Of a stretch of 64,000 nucleotides of DNA, positions 9,601 to 17,477 are shown one piece after another. The notes under the pieces are model-generated. The model was not told the origin of the DNA. It did no database searches and saw only the letters and a program-made list of their open reading frames with translations. Within the stretch, counting starts at the first letter, position 1. The number at the start of each line of letters is the position of its first letter. The stretch lies in contig NZ_RQER01000001.1 in NCBI RefSeq assembly GCF_004770615.1, forward strand, positions 434,001 to 498,000, given 5' to 3'. This DNA comes from Leptospira langatensis (lineage in GTDB: Bacteria; Spirochaetota; Leptospiria; Leptospirales; Leptospiraceae). The position numbers were made by a program, and so were the translations under genes.

Positions 9601-12600
9601 AGCAGATTGTCAGGGTGGCGCTACTGAGCTTAGTAATTATATCACTTCGATTTGCGGGCAGAATCTGGATTCGTCTGCTTGCAGTAATTATACTACTTTA
9701 AAGTATTCGAATGTTCATGTAGACAATAGCGGAAATATAGTCGCAGACGAAAAAGTCTATAACGGAAATGCAAGTGTTTGTAACGGAGGGGACGCAACTA
9801 ACGCGGCGGATTATTGCTTTGGGCAAGATACTGCGCATTTGACCATCGGGCCTCCTGCGGCATTCGGCCTAGGATATGGCGGAACATCCCTAGGGAATGT
9901 ATTTGATTCCAGTACTGAGGCGAGTAACCGGATCAGTGCTGCGATCGGAAGAAGCTTTTCGAGCATGAACGACTTCTTTGTGAATAACGGTTATACGACT
10001 GCACTCATGGCGAATGCGTCTGCTTTAGATATGCAAAGTAATCGGAATGCAGGTCTTGCTTCCAATTCAGCTACGCATCAAGCGGGAATGGCGAATTTCC
10101 TCGCCGATTTCGTTTCTATGGTCGTTTTAGGTGGTGCGAGCACTCAACAATTCATGGCACATGAAGCGCATGAGATCGTTCAGAACGTGATGACTAGCTT
10201 TCTTGTGAAAACATTCAATCTATCTCCGGAAGTGGCCGCGTTCTTGTCGGGTGGATTCTTGGATCATATGGCTTATAAAGAGGCTCAGCATGAGTTGAAC
10301 CATAGCGGGTTGAACTTTATGAAAGAGAACTTGGGCTTAGAAGGGGATCTACTTTATAAGATCGGTGGTGGGATGTTCTATAAAGAAGATCTGCAAGCTT
10401 TGCAGCAATGGAAGAATGATCGCTTTGGAGTTTATGGATTAGCAGTTACCGAATACGGAAAGTCCCAAAACTGGGATCCACAAACGATCCAATTCGCCTC
10501 ACAGATGGCGACAGATTATATGCGTCAGAGAGATGCGAAGATGGAACTCGGAATGAGAGGTTCCATGTTCTCTATCAGCCGATTAGAAGGAACCATTAAA
10601 ACTTTCATGGCCTCGATTGAAGGGCCTATCATGGAAGGAGTAGGAGCTTTTGCACAGGCAGAAGCAAGATACCTAAGGAATACAGGAGTCATTTCCAAGA
10701 GAGAAGAAAAGGACTTCGATAGTGACTTACGTTACACGATCAACACAGTGAAGTTGAAAGACGATAAGGATGCGATCAAGATCTGGAAAGAGGATCAGGC
10801 GCAGACAGCTGTATTTGGAGTAGGGCAATACGGCAAAGAACACGGCTGGACTAAAGATGAAATCAGCCAGATGCAAAGATTCGCATACGATTATGTGAAG
10901 AACAAACAGGCTGAACGTGAGTTTGGCGAGACATCTGGCTTTGGATCCTTAGGACGAATAGAAGGGCAACTGAAGCTAATCGGAAGCGATTTTGGCGGAG
11001 TCATGGCGGAAGGAGTTGGATCCGTTGTAAAACTCGCAGGCGAGGGACTCCGAGATCTGCACGTGATCACGAAGGCAGATGAGAAACGCTTAGATGGGAA
11101 TCTAAGACAAGACATAGATGCAACCAAGCTGCGAGAGTATAAGGATGCACAGAAATCCTGGCATGCAGATCAAGCGCAGATTGCAAGAACGGATGTAAGC
11201 ATCTATGGACACGCGAACGGATGGAGCGACGCCCAGATTGCACAGATCAGCGATCTAGTCGGGAACTATGTAACGAGACAACAGGCGAAGGCGGACATGA
11301 ACAAGAAGGGAATTCTTGAACTGAATCCGCTCGTCGCCGGCTTTGAGTATTTAGACAAGCAACTGTTCAAGGGCGGGATCACAACGATGATCGCTCAGAT
11401 CGGAAGAGGAGTGCTCACGACAGTAGCAGATGTGTTTAAGGATGTGGGCATCCTGTCAAAACAAGATGCAAAAGCATTTTATAAACAGACGAAAGATTGG
11501 TCGAACGATGTAACGCACGCAGATCTGAAGGCATTGTCGCAACAAGGGAATATAGACAAGCATTGGGTTAAAGAGAAGGAAAGAGAGTTAGTTTTTACTG
11601 CTTTAGGTAAGATGTTAGATCCGAACGGATCACCTGAAGAGCAAGAGATGCTTAGTAAGCTACTCACCACTTATTTCGATCATAAGGAACAAGAGAAGCA
11701 GGAGAAGAAGGCGAGGGAGCATCAAGCTGAGATGGCTGTCGAACTAGCCGCATCTGTAGTGATCACAGCTGCATCTGGAGGAGCGGGTGCCGAAGCACTT
11801 GAATATGTGATAGCTCAAATTGGAGAGTATGTAGGTGCGATTGCTGATGCTTCAGATGTAATAGAAGCTGGAATGCTTTTTGACGAAGTAGCGCCTGTCA
11901 TTCAATATTCTGTCGGTGCGGTTGACGTTGGAGCACAGACATATTTTGGGTATCAAGATGGTGGCACGAATGGAGCCGTAGCGGGGTTCATTAATGGAGT
12001 TTTAAGTGTTGCCACTGCAATCAACAAGTGGCCAGTAACCGGATACGTCTCTTGGACGCCTCATCAGAATAGTAATATCTTACTTGGAGAAGATGGACAA
12101 GCAGGTGGCTGGGGCGGAGGCTTAAGTGGTGCGCTTGGCAATTTAAATGGTGGGATCAGTTTTGCACCTGGCTCTGGTGTGGATCTGAATATTAACTACA
12201 ACTTTGGAGGAGAAGGCAGTTCTTTACCCAAGGGAATGTTTGCCGGGTTTGACTATAGTGCCGGTAGCGGAAGTTATACAGTCAATGGTGGTTATGATTT
12301 CAATCCTAAGGGAAATAACCATATAGGTATTACCGGATCAGCAAGTAGTACAGGATCTGCGAGCATAGGAGCTTTTTACAACTATGGTAATGCAGGCAAC
12401 AAGACTGATGGTAGGAACGGTTTAGGCGGAACGTTAAACTATTCGAATGATGGAACGTTTAGAGCGAGTGGACAGTATAGAGGAGCGGATACCTGGTCAT
12501 TAGGATATAATACAGAAACGCATAAATTCGGTAAAATAGAAGCGAATGAGAATTTCCAAAGAGATTTCAATACTTCGATTGCGCAAGAATTTGCAGGAGA

Positions 12601-14929
12601 GCATAAGTCAGTTGCACTGGAGACGATCATTCGTGGTGTAGGGGAACACTTAATAGCGAACGGAGTGATGAGCCGTGAAAAAGTGACTGAGATTATGGCT
12701 AAGGGTGAAGGAGAACATTTACTTAGTGAGTATCAAAAACATAAAGAAGAGATAGTTTCTCAGAAAGACGGAATGCAGAAGCTTACAGCAGAGATCCGTA
12801 AAACTTCGGAAGCATTATCACAAAGTACCGAGCGTCCAATGGAAGCGGTTGTAGGAGGCAAATCGGCAGAAGGGGTGTTCGAGAAGCTCTGGTCTAATAT
12901 CAAGGGTGAAGCAATGCTTGCCTTTGGTGTAAAAGATACTGGCGGTATTCGAGTCAACGAAAAAGGTCAATTGGAGTTCGATACTTGTTTCGTAGCTGGG
13001 ACATTAATCAGAACGAAATCAGGATTCACCCCGATAGAGAAGCTTAAAGTGGGAGACTATGTATTATCTCACAATGAGAAGACAGGGATCCTCTCTTATA
13101 ACAAGATCACAGAGACATTTATTCATGATGTCCCAGCAATCTACCAGATCACGTATACAAATGGAACCAAAGTAGAGACAACCTGGAACCACCCATTCTA
13201 TATCAAAGGACAGGGTTGGACTCAGGCTAAGTTCTTAACCAAAGAGAACCGCTCTGTTACTCTGACCAGTATTCAAAACGCAGCGATCTTGCAAGAGATG
13301 AGTCATAGACCTCACATGAATATTTCATTGGTAGCTCTGAATAATAAGGCCTCTGTTACGCCATGGAACGAGTTATACGAGGGAACTGCTGGGATTGCTA
13401 AGATAGAGAGAGTGATCCGTCCAGAGAAAGTGTATAACATAGAGGTCGAGGGAGATCATAGCTACTTTGTGACCAAGAATGGGTTACTGGTGCATAATTA
13501 TGATGAGAAGATCCGAGGAATTATGGCTGACACTTCTTTAACTCCAAATGAGCGAATTAAGAAGATTTATGAACGCACAGAATTTGTTCATGAGGGCAAA
13601 AAATGGATTAGAGAAGAAATTGTTGTAGGAGAAAAAACTCTGAAGAATGGAACCAAAGAGCAAATTAAAGGTTTTTCATTCTTCACAAAAGAGAATCAGT
13701 TTGGAAGAACGGACCGATTAACATTTAAGGAAGTGGATTCGGGATTCAAAGACTCACATGGTAAGTCGATTAAAACCATTGAAGCGGTCCAGGTGCAGTC
13801 TGAAAATACAGATTACCCCGAAACTAAAACCTACGATAGATATTTCAACTGGAAAGGGGATACGGATAGGGTTGGAACATTGCCAACATTGAGCGAGAAT
13901 CCACAGTTGCATAGAGATTACGCAATGAGATTTCTTGAGCAAAGGGGCTACACCGTCTTAAGAAACGAAGATGGCAGCCCGAGGATGGCTCCTGATAAGA
14001 AGTCAATATTAGTAGAAGGTGGAAGAGTTCTCTTAGGTTATGCGGATCGGACACAAAGGGATGTTACTTACAAAGGCGATGTGGTAATTCATGAATATCC
14101 AGATCACAAGCAAGGAGATCTAAAAGGTGGCCATATCTGTCAATCATCTGCACCAGCACTCATTTTAGAAGGAATGGGCTTCAAGATGACGCACGAACAG
14201 GTGCAAGAATTCGGAAGATTGAATGTAATGTTGGCGAAAGAGAACGCAATATTTGGCAAGGAATTAGACAATTTAAAACCTTCTCAAATTGAAGTGGAAG
14301 ACTTTGTAAATAACACTTTCCCTGCTCTCGGGTTTACAGGTGGTGAGGTGAAATTGCGTGAAGGCACTTTTAAGTTAAAGGAACCAGACAGATCTCAATT
14401 CTTATCTGAAACTGAATACCAGAATGACTTGTCGAATTATAATTTAGCTAAAGCTCAATTTCAGGAACAGAAAAATCAGCAATTTAAAGAATGGGTAAAG
14501 AGCCAGATCGATCAAAATAAACCTGTAGTTGTTGCTGGTTCCTTTGCAGGTTTAGGTCACGTGGTGGCAATTGTAGGCTATGATAAGAATGGCTGGGTCA
14601 TCCATGATTCCTATGGGGATGCAAATAGTGGTTATAAAGGTGGTGATCAGAAAAAGACTGGTCAATTTGTTAACTATGGCTACGATAAGTTTCCGATTAG
14701 TGTAGGCTATACTATCGCTCCGAGAGAAGGTGGTCCTTTAAATCGATCCCAGATGAAGGAAGTCAATGAAGCACGTTTTGCTTGGAAGGAAGCTCAAAAC
14801 GATTTAAATGGCCTAAAGCCTGGCGTTTCTGCTAGTAAAAGAAAGGAATACCAGCAAGCAAGAGACAATGCAAAAAATAATTATTTTGAAATTACGAAGA
14901 AATATAAATTGGGAATAACTTGGAAATGA
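6650..14929 (+). CDS. Giant exported protein with Hint and C39-like C-terminal domains
   Basis: This 2,759-residue protein resembles the Leptospira 'longest protein' family (TIGR04388, from memory). Residues 1-25 form a signal peptide. Residues 30-900 are Gln/Asn/Ser-rich and helical, with a cysteine-rich patch near 290-350 (TSCTDYTY, SGDTCVQI) repeated near 400-430. Around residues 1254-1640 is a tandem repeat of about 125 residues. A hydrophobic segment (1690-1800) and a Gly-rich beta region (1800-1960) follow. Residues 2113-2283 form a Hint (hedgehog/intein) domain, then comes a C-terminal domain with C39-like residues Cys2497, His2637 and Asp2653. This order (exported stalk, pre-toxin autoprocessing domain, enzymatic tip) is that of polymorphic toxins. 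AGAAGG eight bases upstream supports ATG 6650. The delivery route is unknown; no secretion genes are nearby. Confidence 0.85.
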   Translation: MNRMKTVSLVCVLFGLVFPFSDRVISQSVSVPDLNVQSFSPYWQQQLQGSYSVANSMQDITHWDAFVLQSYGVLQSQWQAQVQAQIQAAVAGINTQDSFQSVQDYKSYVYDMMESQAATLLSSWQTSAESSIQAQRNAFIDTYYNGNAAQVANLKGQFDQEFKDMVNGNSPTLGGASNSDTSFLTDPQTSLLQMEQQWYAQFNSNLSNGLWNYQQALQSLNSNYQDLLDQINSTEAKYQQYMAQIQSYQNNVKEQIKGTLDGYQQFLNGNDLFWNSASTLYDATSSSYVIPTCASTSCTDYTYDSTTQQFVGSCASGDTCVQIRYDNINHQYLNPTCPSGHDCSANSNHPNVSIHTSLNADGLAFQKVINSIENAIINGKSTLAIFDKTSGQMLSYPQSCLADTSNCVTGWYDSSQSKFLTSASCPTNDTCYQAVVDATNSSALTGLYYANNCNSSDPNCVTCPMTGPSQDTCQIQSMDASLIYAATSMSNFLQNEQAIAQNQVTTYQTGLTPQPQNIDVSISTNSLSNSEVRGAAGLALQVINLLTGKETSEEVANWLMNTYSAGLVGSCGTVNQDANSACFLSSIAGLSPGATITSVSALTNETNLQAINDPSLVCGQGSPLPTGCSLTCHDWAGCSAFPFALNTVAMIGWADPGYVGQAYGQYFSDNHTWNSGGTDNFFDYTEYQNWGVFGVDYGAAPVIVQADDIRITLKYYTVNNNAHANAATWQDLNLQLQSFSYNWTQNVLPSIVNWTGQVSSFESQYADWQKTETGLLAQAQQDYVTQLQKLQSNETAWLTQMNQLQKDATADFTAANNKLRDGKFQSDAGTLAQELLGNLKLSSPNSGSDISQSATLDSSTLFSTLLNQAKGVNVDGGLPNFNLLGAFSNSFNTALSGLTNLTLLSSTNNALLNSKASYMQQLADSMVNQRTFTQNGESDLLRQHGDYSTKEEAGKSYLINQDGNFVHCDANGQNCSACLGGVSAADCQGGATELSNYITSICGQNLDSSACSNYTTLKYSNVHVDNSGNIVADEKVYNGNASVCNGGDATNAADYCFGQDTAHLTIGPPAAFGLGYGGTSLGNVFDSSTEASNRISAAIGRSFSSMNDFFVNNGYTTALMANASALDMQSNRNAGLASNSATHQAGMANFLADFVSMVVLGGASTQQFMAHEAHEIVQNVMTSFLVKTFNLSPEVAAFLSGGFLDHMAYKEAQHELNHSGLNFMKENLGLEGDLLYKIGGGMFYKEDLQALQQWKNDRFGVYGLAVTEYGKSQNWDPQTIQFASQMATDYMRQRDAKMELGMRGSMFSISRLEGTIKTFMASIEGPIMEGVGAFAQAEARYLRNTGVISKREEKDFDSDLRYTINTVKLKDDKDAIKIWKEDQAQTAVFGVGQYGKEHGWTKDEISQMQRFAYDYVKNKQAEREFGETSGFGSLGRIEGQLKLIGSDFGGVMAEGVGSVVKLAGEGLRDLHVITKADEKRLDGNLRQDIDATKLREYKDAQKSWHADQAQIARTDVSIYGHANGWSDAQIAQISDLVGNYVTRQQAKADMNKKGILELNPLVAGFEYLDKQLFKGGITTMIAQIGRGVLTTVADVFKDVGILSKQDAKAFYKQTKDWSNDVTHADLKALSQQGNIDKHWVKEKERELVFTALGKMLDPNGSPEEQEMLSKLLTTYFDHKEQEKQEKKAREHQAEMAVELAASVVITAASGGAGAEALEYVIAQIGEYVGAIADASDVIEAGMLFDEVAPVIQYSVGAVDVGAQTYFGYQDGGTNGAVAGFINGVLSVATAINKWPVTGYVSWTPHQNSNILLGEDGQAGGWGGGLSGALGNLNGGISFAPGSGVDLNINYNFGGEGSSLPKGMFAGFDYSAGSGSYTVNGGYDFNPKGNNHIGITGSASSTGSASIGAFYNYGNAGNKTDGRNGLGGTLNYSNDGTFRASGQYRGADTWSLGYNTETHKFGKIEANENFQRDFNTSIAQEFAGEHKSVALETIIRGVGEHLIANGVMSREKVTEIMAKGEGEHLLSEYQKHKEEIVSQKDGMQKLTAEIRKTSEALSQSTERPMEAVVGGKSAEGVFEKLWSNIKGEAMLAFGVKDTGGIRVNEKGQLEFDTCFVAGTLIRTKSGFTPIEKLKVGDYVLSHNEKTGILSYNKITETFIHDVPAIYQITYTNGTKVETTWNHPFYIKGQGWTQAKFLTKENRSVTLTSIQNAAILQEMSHRPHMNISLVALNNKASVTPWNELYEGTAGIAKIERVIRPEKVYNIEVEGDHSYFVTKNGLLVHNYDEKIRGIMADTSLTPNERIKKIYERTEFVHEGKKWIREEIVVGEKTLKNGTKEQIKGFSFFTKENQFGRTDRLTFKEVDSGFKDSHGKSIKTIEAVQVQSENTDYPETKTYDRYFNWKGDTDRVGTLPTLSENPQLHRDYAMRFLEQRGYTVLRNEDGSPRMAPDKKSILVEGGRVLLGYADRTQRDVTYKGDVVIHEYPDHKQGDLKGGHICQSSAPALILEGMGFKMTHEQVQEFGRLNVMLAKENAIFGKELDNLKPSQIEVEDFVNNTFPALGFTGGEVKLREGTFKLKEPDRSQFLSETEYQNDLSNYNLAKAQFQEQKNQQFKEWVKSQIDQNKPVVVAGSFAGLGHVVAIVGYDKNGWVIHDSYGDANSGYKGGDQKKTGQFVNYGYDKFPISVGYTIAPREGGPLNRSQMKEVNEARFAWKEAQNDLNGLKPGVSASKRKEYQQARDNAKNNYFEITKKYKLGITWK
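10400..11780 (+). repeat. Tandem 125-residue coding repeat in the giant protein
   Basis: Equivalent tryptophans at codons 10409, 10784 and 11159 are exactly 375 bases apart; a fourth diverged unit has its Trp at 11564, 405 bases on. Each unit reads roughly W..D.A....YG...GW....I......YV...QA, then a Gly-rich LEG...EGVG segment and an I.K...K...... helix. The spacing shows whole-unit duplication inside the gene. Confidence 0.8.
12986..13498 (+). other. Hint autoprocessing domain (residues 2113-2283)
   Basis: The segment opens with CFVAGTLIRTKSGF, with Cys2113 as the intein-type first nucleophile. It continues with IEKLKVGDYVLSHNE, has the NHPFYIKGQGW block and closes with GDHSYFVTKNGLLVHN, where His2282-Asn2283 is the intein-like C-terminal pair. 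The next residue is Tyr rather than Cys/Ser/Thr, so splicing is unlikely. Asn cyclisation would release the C-terminal domain. Confidence 0.9.
13499..14926 (+). other. C39-like peptidase C-terminal domain of the giant protein
   Basis: The 476 residues after the Hint domain contain a papain-fold, C39-like signature: GGHICQSSAPALI (Cys2497), GLGHVVAIVGYD (His2637) and VIHDSYGD (Asp2653). A Gln seven residues before the Cys could form the oxyanion hole. The Cys-His distance of 140 residues is longer than in typical C39 peptidases and includes a charged helical insertion. Whether it is an effector protease or a processing enzyme is not determined. The DNA here is AT-richer than the gene's 5' part. 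Confidence 0.65.
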
Positions 14930-15666
14930 AATACAAGGTTTTATTGTTATCTGTTTTTTTAGTAGCCTTAGGTTTATCAGGACAAGAGGAAAAGCGGCAG
15001 TCTAAGGATTGTCGTAAAGTTAAGGATAATGAAGCATTACGAAATTTAAAATCATTAACGCTCGGCGAGGTTTTTCAAGGTGTTTTTAAAACGGCCGGAG
15101 GAGACGATACCGATTCGTTACAATGGGCTTCCTCTCATCTTCAAATGCCGAAGGCTAGCGGATGCTCTTACTCAGCGTTTAGTGTTCATCCGTATGCTGC
15201 AGGTAGCACTTGGTGTGAAGGAGTGGCTTCGGAAGGGATTGGGGAAGTGGTTCTTTCTTATATTGATGGCGATAAAAACTTTTTTTATATTCAGCCAGGA
15301 AATCAATCTTCAAAGAAAATATTTAGTGAACTGGCAAGACCAAAAGAAGTAACTATTTACTATTTAGTGCCAGATGAGATTGCTCATGAGCAACAAGGAG
15401 CGTTGGTATTTCGTCTTCCAGAGCTATCCGGTAAACAAAAGGTGACTTTAAAGGACGAAGTGGGATTTCAAAAAGTGATTATTGAAAATTACGATGCACT
15501 TAAGAAGGCTCTGAAGAAAAGTCGACTTCAAAAAGACTATGTACTTGTTGCATTGGAAATTAACAGTGTATATCTCGGAGAAAAAAGTGAGTATAAAGAT
15601 ATAACTTGCGTCCGTAACATTTCTAATTCGATGGAAGAGAAATATTACAAACAAGTTCCGAAGTGA
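14926..15666 (+). CDS. Secreted protein with NADase-type glycan-binding-like domain
   Basis: This 246-residue protein starts at ATG 14926, overlapping the giant gene's stop in ATGA, so the two are translationally coupled. A signal peptide (KVLLLSVFLVALGLSG) is followed by a charged linker. The segment GSTWCEGVASEGIGE, then YIQPGNQSSKKIF and ARPKEVTIYYL, resembles the discoidin-like NADase-type glycan-binding domain found in many Leptospira exported proteins. That match is from memory of the motif. AT-rich codon use agrees with the end of the giant gene. It could be an immunity protein or an accessory binding subunit; position supports a functional link, but sequence does not choose. Confidence 0.75.
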   Translation: MKYKVLLLSVFLVALGLSGQEEKRQSKDCRKVKDNEALRNLKSLTLGEVFQGVFKTAGGDDTDSLQWASSHLQMPKASGCSYSAFSVHPYAAGSTWCEGVASEGIGEVVLSYIDGDKNFFYIQPGNQSSKKIFSELARPKEVTIYYLVPDEIAHEQQGALVFRLPELSGKQKVTLKDEVGFQKVIIENYDALKKALKKSRLQKDYVLVALEINSVYLGEKSEYKDITCVRNISNSMEEKYYKQVPK

Positions 15667-15682
15667 TTCATATATATTTATT

Positions 15683-16159
15683 TTGAAATTCTCATTAGAG
15701 CGTAATTCATTGAAAAACGTTAACAAGCTATTATTACTTCTTCTTTTAGTTACTTTTAGTGTTGGGTCAATCTCTGGATATTTTTTACTAAAGAGTACGA
15801 AACTACAAGACCAGATTGAATTTGATAAACTTGGTATTGGAACAGTCAAATCAGGGAATTCTCTCTCCTATCTTATAATAAAACGCCCTAAGAATGTTTT
15901 CGGCGGTCATTACTATTATTTTGGCGCAAGAATGGGGAAAGAGAATATTCCTTTTGTTCAGAAATACTCCCCAGTATTGGACTCTGAGATAAATAAATTC
16001 GACAAAATAGAAGCACTAGACGAATGCGGGCAAGATACATACGTGGTAACTTTGAAATTGAATGAAACTGACAGTTATATAAAATTCAATATATTTGATA
16101 AAGAACCTAAGCAAGTAGATGAAAAAGCACTGCAATCTTGTAAAAGGGGGAGAGGTTGA
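15683..16159 (+). CDS. Small membrane-anchored protein of unknown function
   Basis: This 158-residue protein has a strong N-terminal hydrophobic helix (LLLLLLLVTFSVG, about residues 16-32) and an external domain of about 120 residues with two cysteines. The start is taken as TTG 15683; a TTG nine codons later is equally possible. No family is recognised. It lies 17 bases after the previous gene and overlaps the next in TTGA, so it belongs to the same transcript. Very AT-rich DNA, an exported domain and its place behind a predicted toxin make it a candidate immunity or accessory factor by inference only. Confidence 0.65.
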   Translation: MKFSLERNSLKNVNKLLLLLLLVTFSVGSISGYFLLKSTKLQDQIEFDKLGIGTVKSGNSLSYLIIKRPKNVFGGHYYYFGARMGKENIPFVQKYSPVLDSEINKFDKIEALDECGQDTYVVTLKLNETDSYIKFNIFDKEPKQVDEKALQSCKRGRG

Positions 16160-16776
16160 AGATTAAGAGATTTAGAATAGTAGCAATTATACTTTTTAGC
16201 ATTTTGCTGTTAACATGTAAGAGTGGACAAACTCCATCGGCGTCAGGATCTTCCGATCCAAACGAGGTTCGAGGAATTAAGTATTCGAATTACGCTGAAA
16301 ATAAACTTGATGGTGGCGCATCGATTTTAGTCCCTTCAGACTGGACAGTGTTGAAAAGAGACATGCCCAATTACGGATCTACTTCTTACGATTTTGGTAA
16401 GGATGGTAATTGCGGAAACGCGTGTCTTACGCACGTATTGACAGTCTACATTGTGAAAGATAAGAAATTTACTTTCGAGAGACTGAAGAACGAATCTCCA
16501 ATAATGAAGCTTGTAAAGTTACCGGAGACTATCAAATCGGTAGATCTGTCGAACAACATTCACATAGAAATTCCGCCGAATGTTAAGAAGAAGCGTCTTC
16601 ATATGGTGATGCTATCGTTTGGTATTGCCCAGGAGCTCACATATGAGTTTAAAAATGGCCAAGTCGTGATATTGGAAGCGTTTATAGCTGCCTCTCCATT
16701 TTTGAATGAAGACGAACTCGGTACTGTTCTACTGAATACGTATGGGATGTTTCAGTCATTTAGATTTAATTCATGA
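16156..16776 (+). CDS. Putative lipoprotein at the end of the giant-protein operon
   Basis: This 206-residue protein begins at TTG 16156, overlapping the previous stop. A basic N-terminus, the hydrophobic run IVAIILFSILLLTC and Cys at about residue 21 form a convincing lipobox. The mature domain opens with a Ser-rich linker, then a region (ASILVPSDWTV, a CGNAC pair, a long beta/alpha stretch) that might resemble PsbP/DUF1795-like small lipoproteins, but I would not assign it. It is the last gene before a strong terminator at 16803-16833. As an exported protein in the toxin operon it could protect the periplasm from the C-terminal domain; this is inference. Confidence 0.72.
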   Translation: MKIKRFRIVAIILFSILLLTCKSGQTPSASGSSDPNEVRGIKYSNYAENKLDGGASILVPSDWTVLKRDMPNYGSTSYDFGKDGNCGNACLTHVLTVYIVKDKKFTFERLKNESPIMKLVKLPETIKSVDLSNNIHIEIPPNVKKKRLHMVMLSFGIAQELTYEFKNGQVVILEAFIAASPFLNEDELGTVLLNTYGMFQSFRFNS

Positions 16777-16802
16777 TCCGCGCGCCTATCTCTCAAAAAG
16801 CC

Positions 16803-16833
16803 AAGAAAACCCGCTGTTGAAGCGGGTTTTCTT
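16803..16833 (+). terminator. Strong intrinsic terminator of the surface locus
   Basis: A perfect 13-bp stem (AAGAAAACCCGCT with AGCGGGTTTTCTT) surrounds a five-base loop 27 bases after the last lipoprotein stop. The T-rich 3' arm supplies the U-tract. Confidence 0.88.
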
Positions 16834-16852
16834 GTATATGAGGAAAATAAAC

Positions 16853-16936
16853 TTTTCCAAATTTGGATGGAATAGAGGAAAAAATAGTTCCTTTGCATTA
16901 AAGATAAAGAATTATTTATAAACAAAAGCGGAATAT
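16853..16936. repeat. Diverged copy of the nuclease-gene upstream region
   Basis: This 84-bp segment matches 17768-17852 at about 64 of 85 aligned positions by hand, with one gap; the block TAGTTCCTTT and the end TTATAAAC are nearly identical. Further downstream both copies have CTTGTAAG followed by G-rich bases and TAAA. The RelE-type TA pair lies between the copies. Confidence 0.6.
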
Positions 16937-16950
16937 AGATTCCGCTTTTG
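16923..16950 (-). terminator. Terminator of the RelE-type TA operon
   Basis: A perfect 12-bp stem (CAAAAGCGGAAT with ATTCCGCTTTTG) with a four-base loop lies 68 bases beyond the toxin's stop. Read on the reverse strand it is followed by TTTATAAATAATT. It sits within the repeat copy and is absent from the other copy. Confidence 0.75.
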
Positions 16951-17017
16951 AAGATATTTTGCGCGAAATAGCAATTGGCCATGGACACTTGTAAGCGGGG
17001 TAAACCATAGATTATAA

Positions 17018-17275
17018 TTAATCGTAGATATCTCTTCTATGCCCAATAGCGATAACTTCGATGATAAGGAGACGATCACGGATTTCATAGATAATCCTGT
17101 AATCACCTTTTCTAATACGGTAACCTTCTCTACCTTTTAACTTCTTTACTCCGTGTGGTCTTGGATTCTTCGCAAGAGTTTCGATCACTTCGATCAAATT
17201 ACCGGCTATGGGATCTGGAAGTTTGTCAAGTTGCTTGGTTACAGTTTTTGAAAGAAGAACAGAATACTCAGGCAT
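17018..17275 (-). CDS. Toxin, RelE family
   Basis: This 85-residue basic protein has the classic RelE outline: YSVLLSKTVTKQLDKLP at the N-terminus, KKLKGREGYRIRKGDYRIIYEI in the core and VIAIGHRRDIYD at the C-terminus. This matches ribosome-dependent mRNA interferases, including the conserved Arg-rich GHRRDIY ending. It is the second gene of a reverse-strand pair, overlapping the antitoxin by eight bases. The module is AT-rich like its surroundings and lies between two diverged copies of a neighbouring upstream region. Confidence 0.92.
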   Translation of the reverse strand: MPEYSVLLSKTVTKQLDKLPDPIAGNLIEVIETLAKNPRPHGVKKLKGREGYRIRKGDYRIIYEIRDRLLIIEVIAIGHRRDIYD

Positions 17276-17477
17276 GCTTCCGTTTGTTCTTACGGTTTTT
17301 TAAGTATTCCTTTAAAGGAACAGATGCGTCATTCTTTGCCTTAACTTCATCGTAGAGCTTAATGTCTTCAAGCTCTTCTGAATTTTCCAATAAAGCCTTA
17401 TATTCTTTAACCGAAAGAACTACTGAAAGTTTCTTTCCTTTTTCGTCAGTGATGAATTGAGGATGTATTGACTTCAT
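17268..17477 (-). CDS. Antitoxin partner of the RelE-type toxin
   Basis: This 69-residue protein is first in the TA operon. It begins with a short strand (IHPQFITDEKGKKLSVVLS), followed by VKEYKALLENSEELEDIKLYDEVKA and a basic tail, the layout of small Phd/RelB-like antitoxins paired with RelE in spirochaetes. It should bind and inhibit the adjacent toxin and repress the operon. The ATG at 17477 is the only reasonable start. The basic C-terminal end (KNRKNKRKHA) is unusual for a toxin-wrapping tail and may contact RNA or DNA. Confidence 0.85.
   Translation of the reverse strand: MKSIHPQFITDEKGKKLSVVLSVKEYKALLENSEELEDIKLYDEVKAKNDASVPLKEYLKNRKNKRKHA

Noticed and set aside
12986..13498. True splicing intein
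   Set aside because: The residue after the terminal Asn is Tyr, not Cys/Ser/Thr, there is no homing-endonuclease insert, and the host is not a typical intein carrier.
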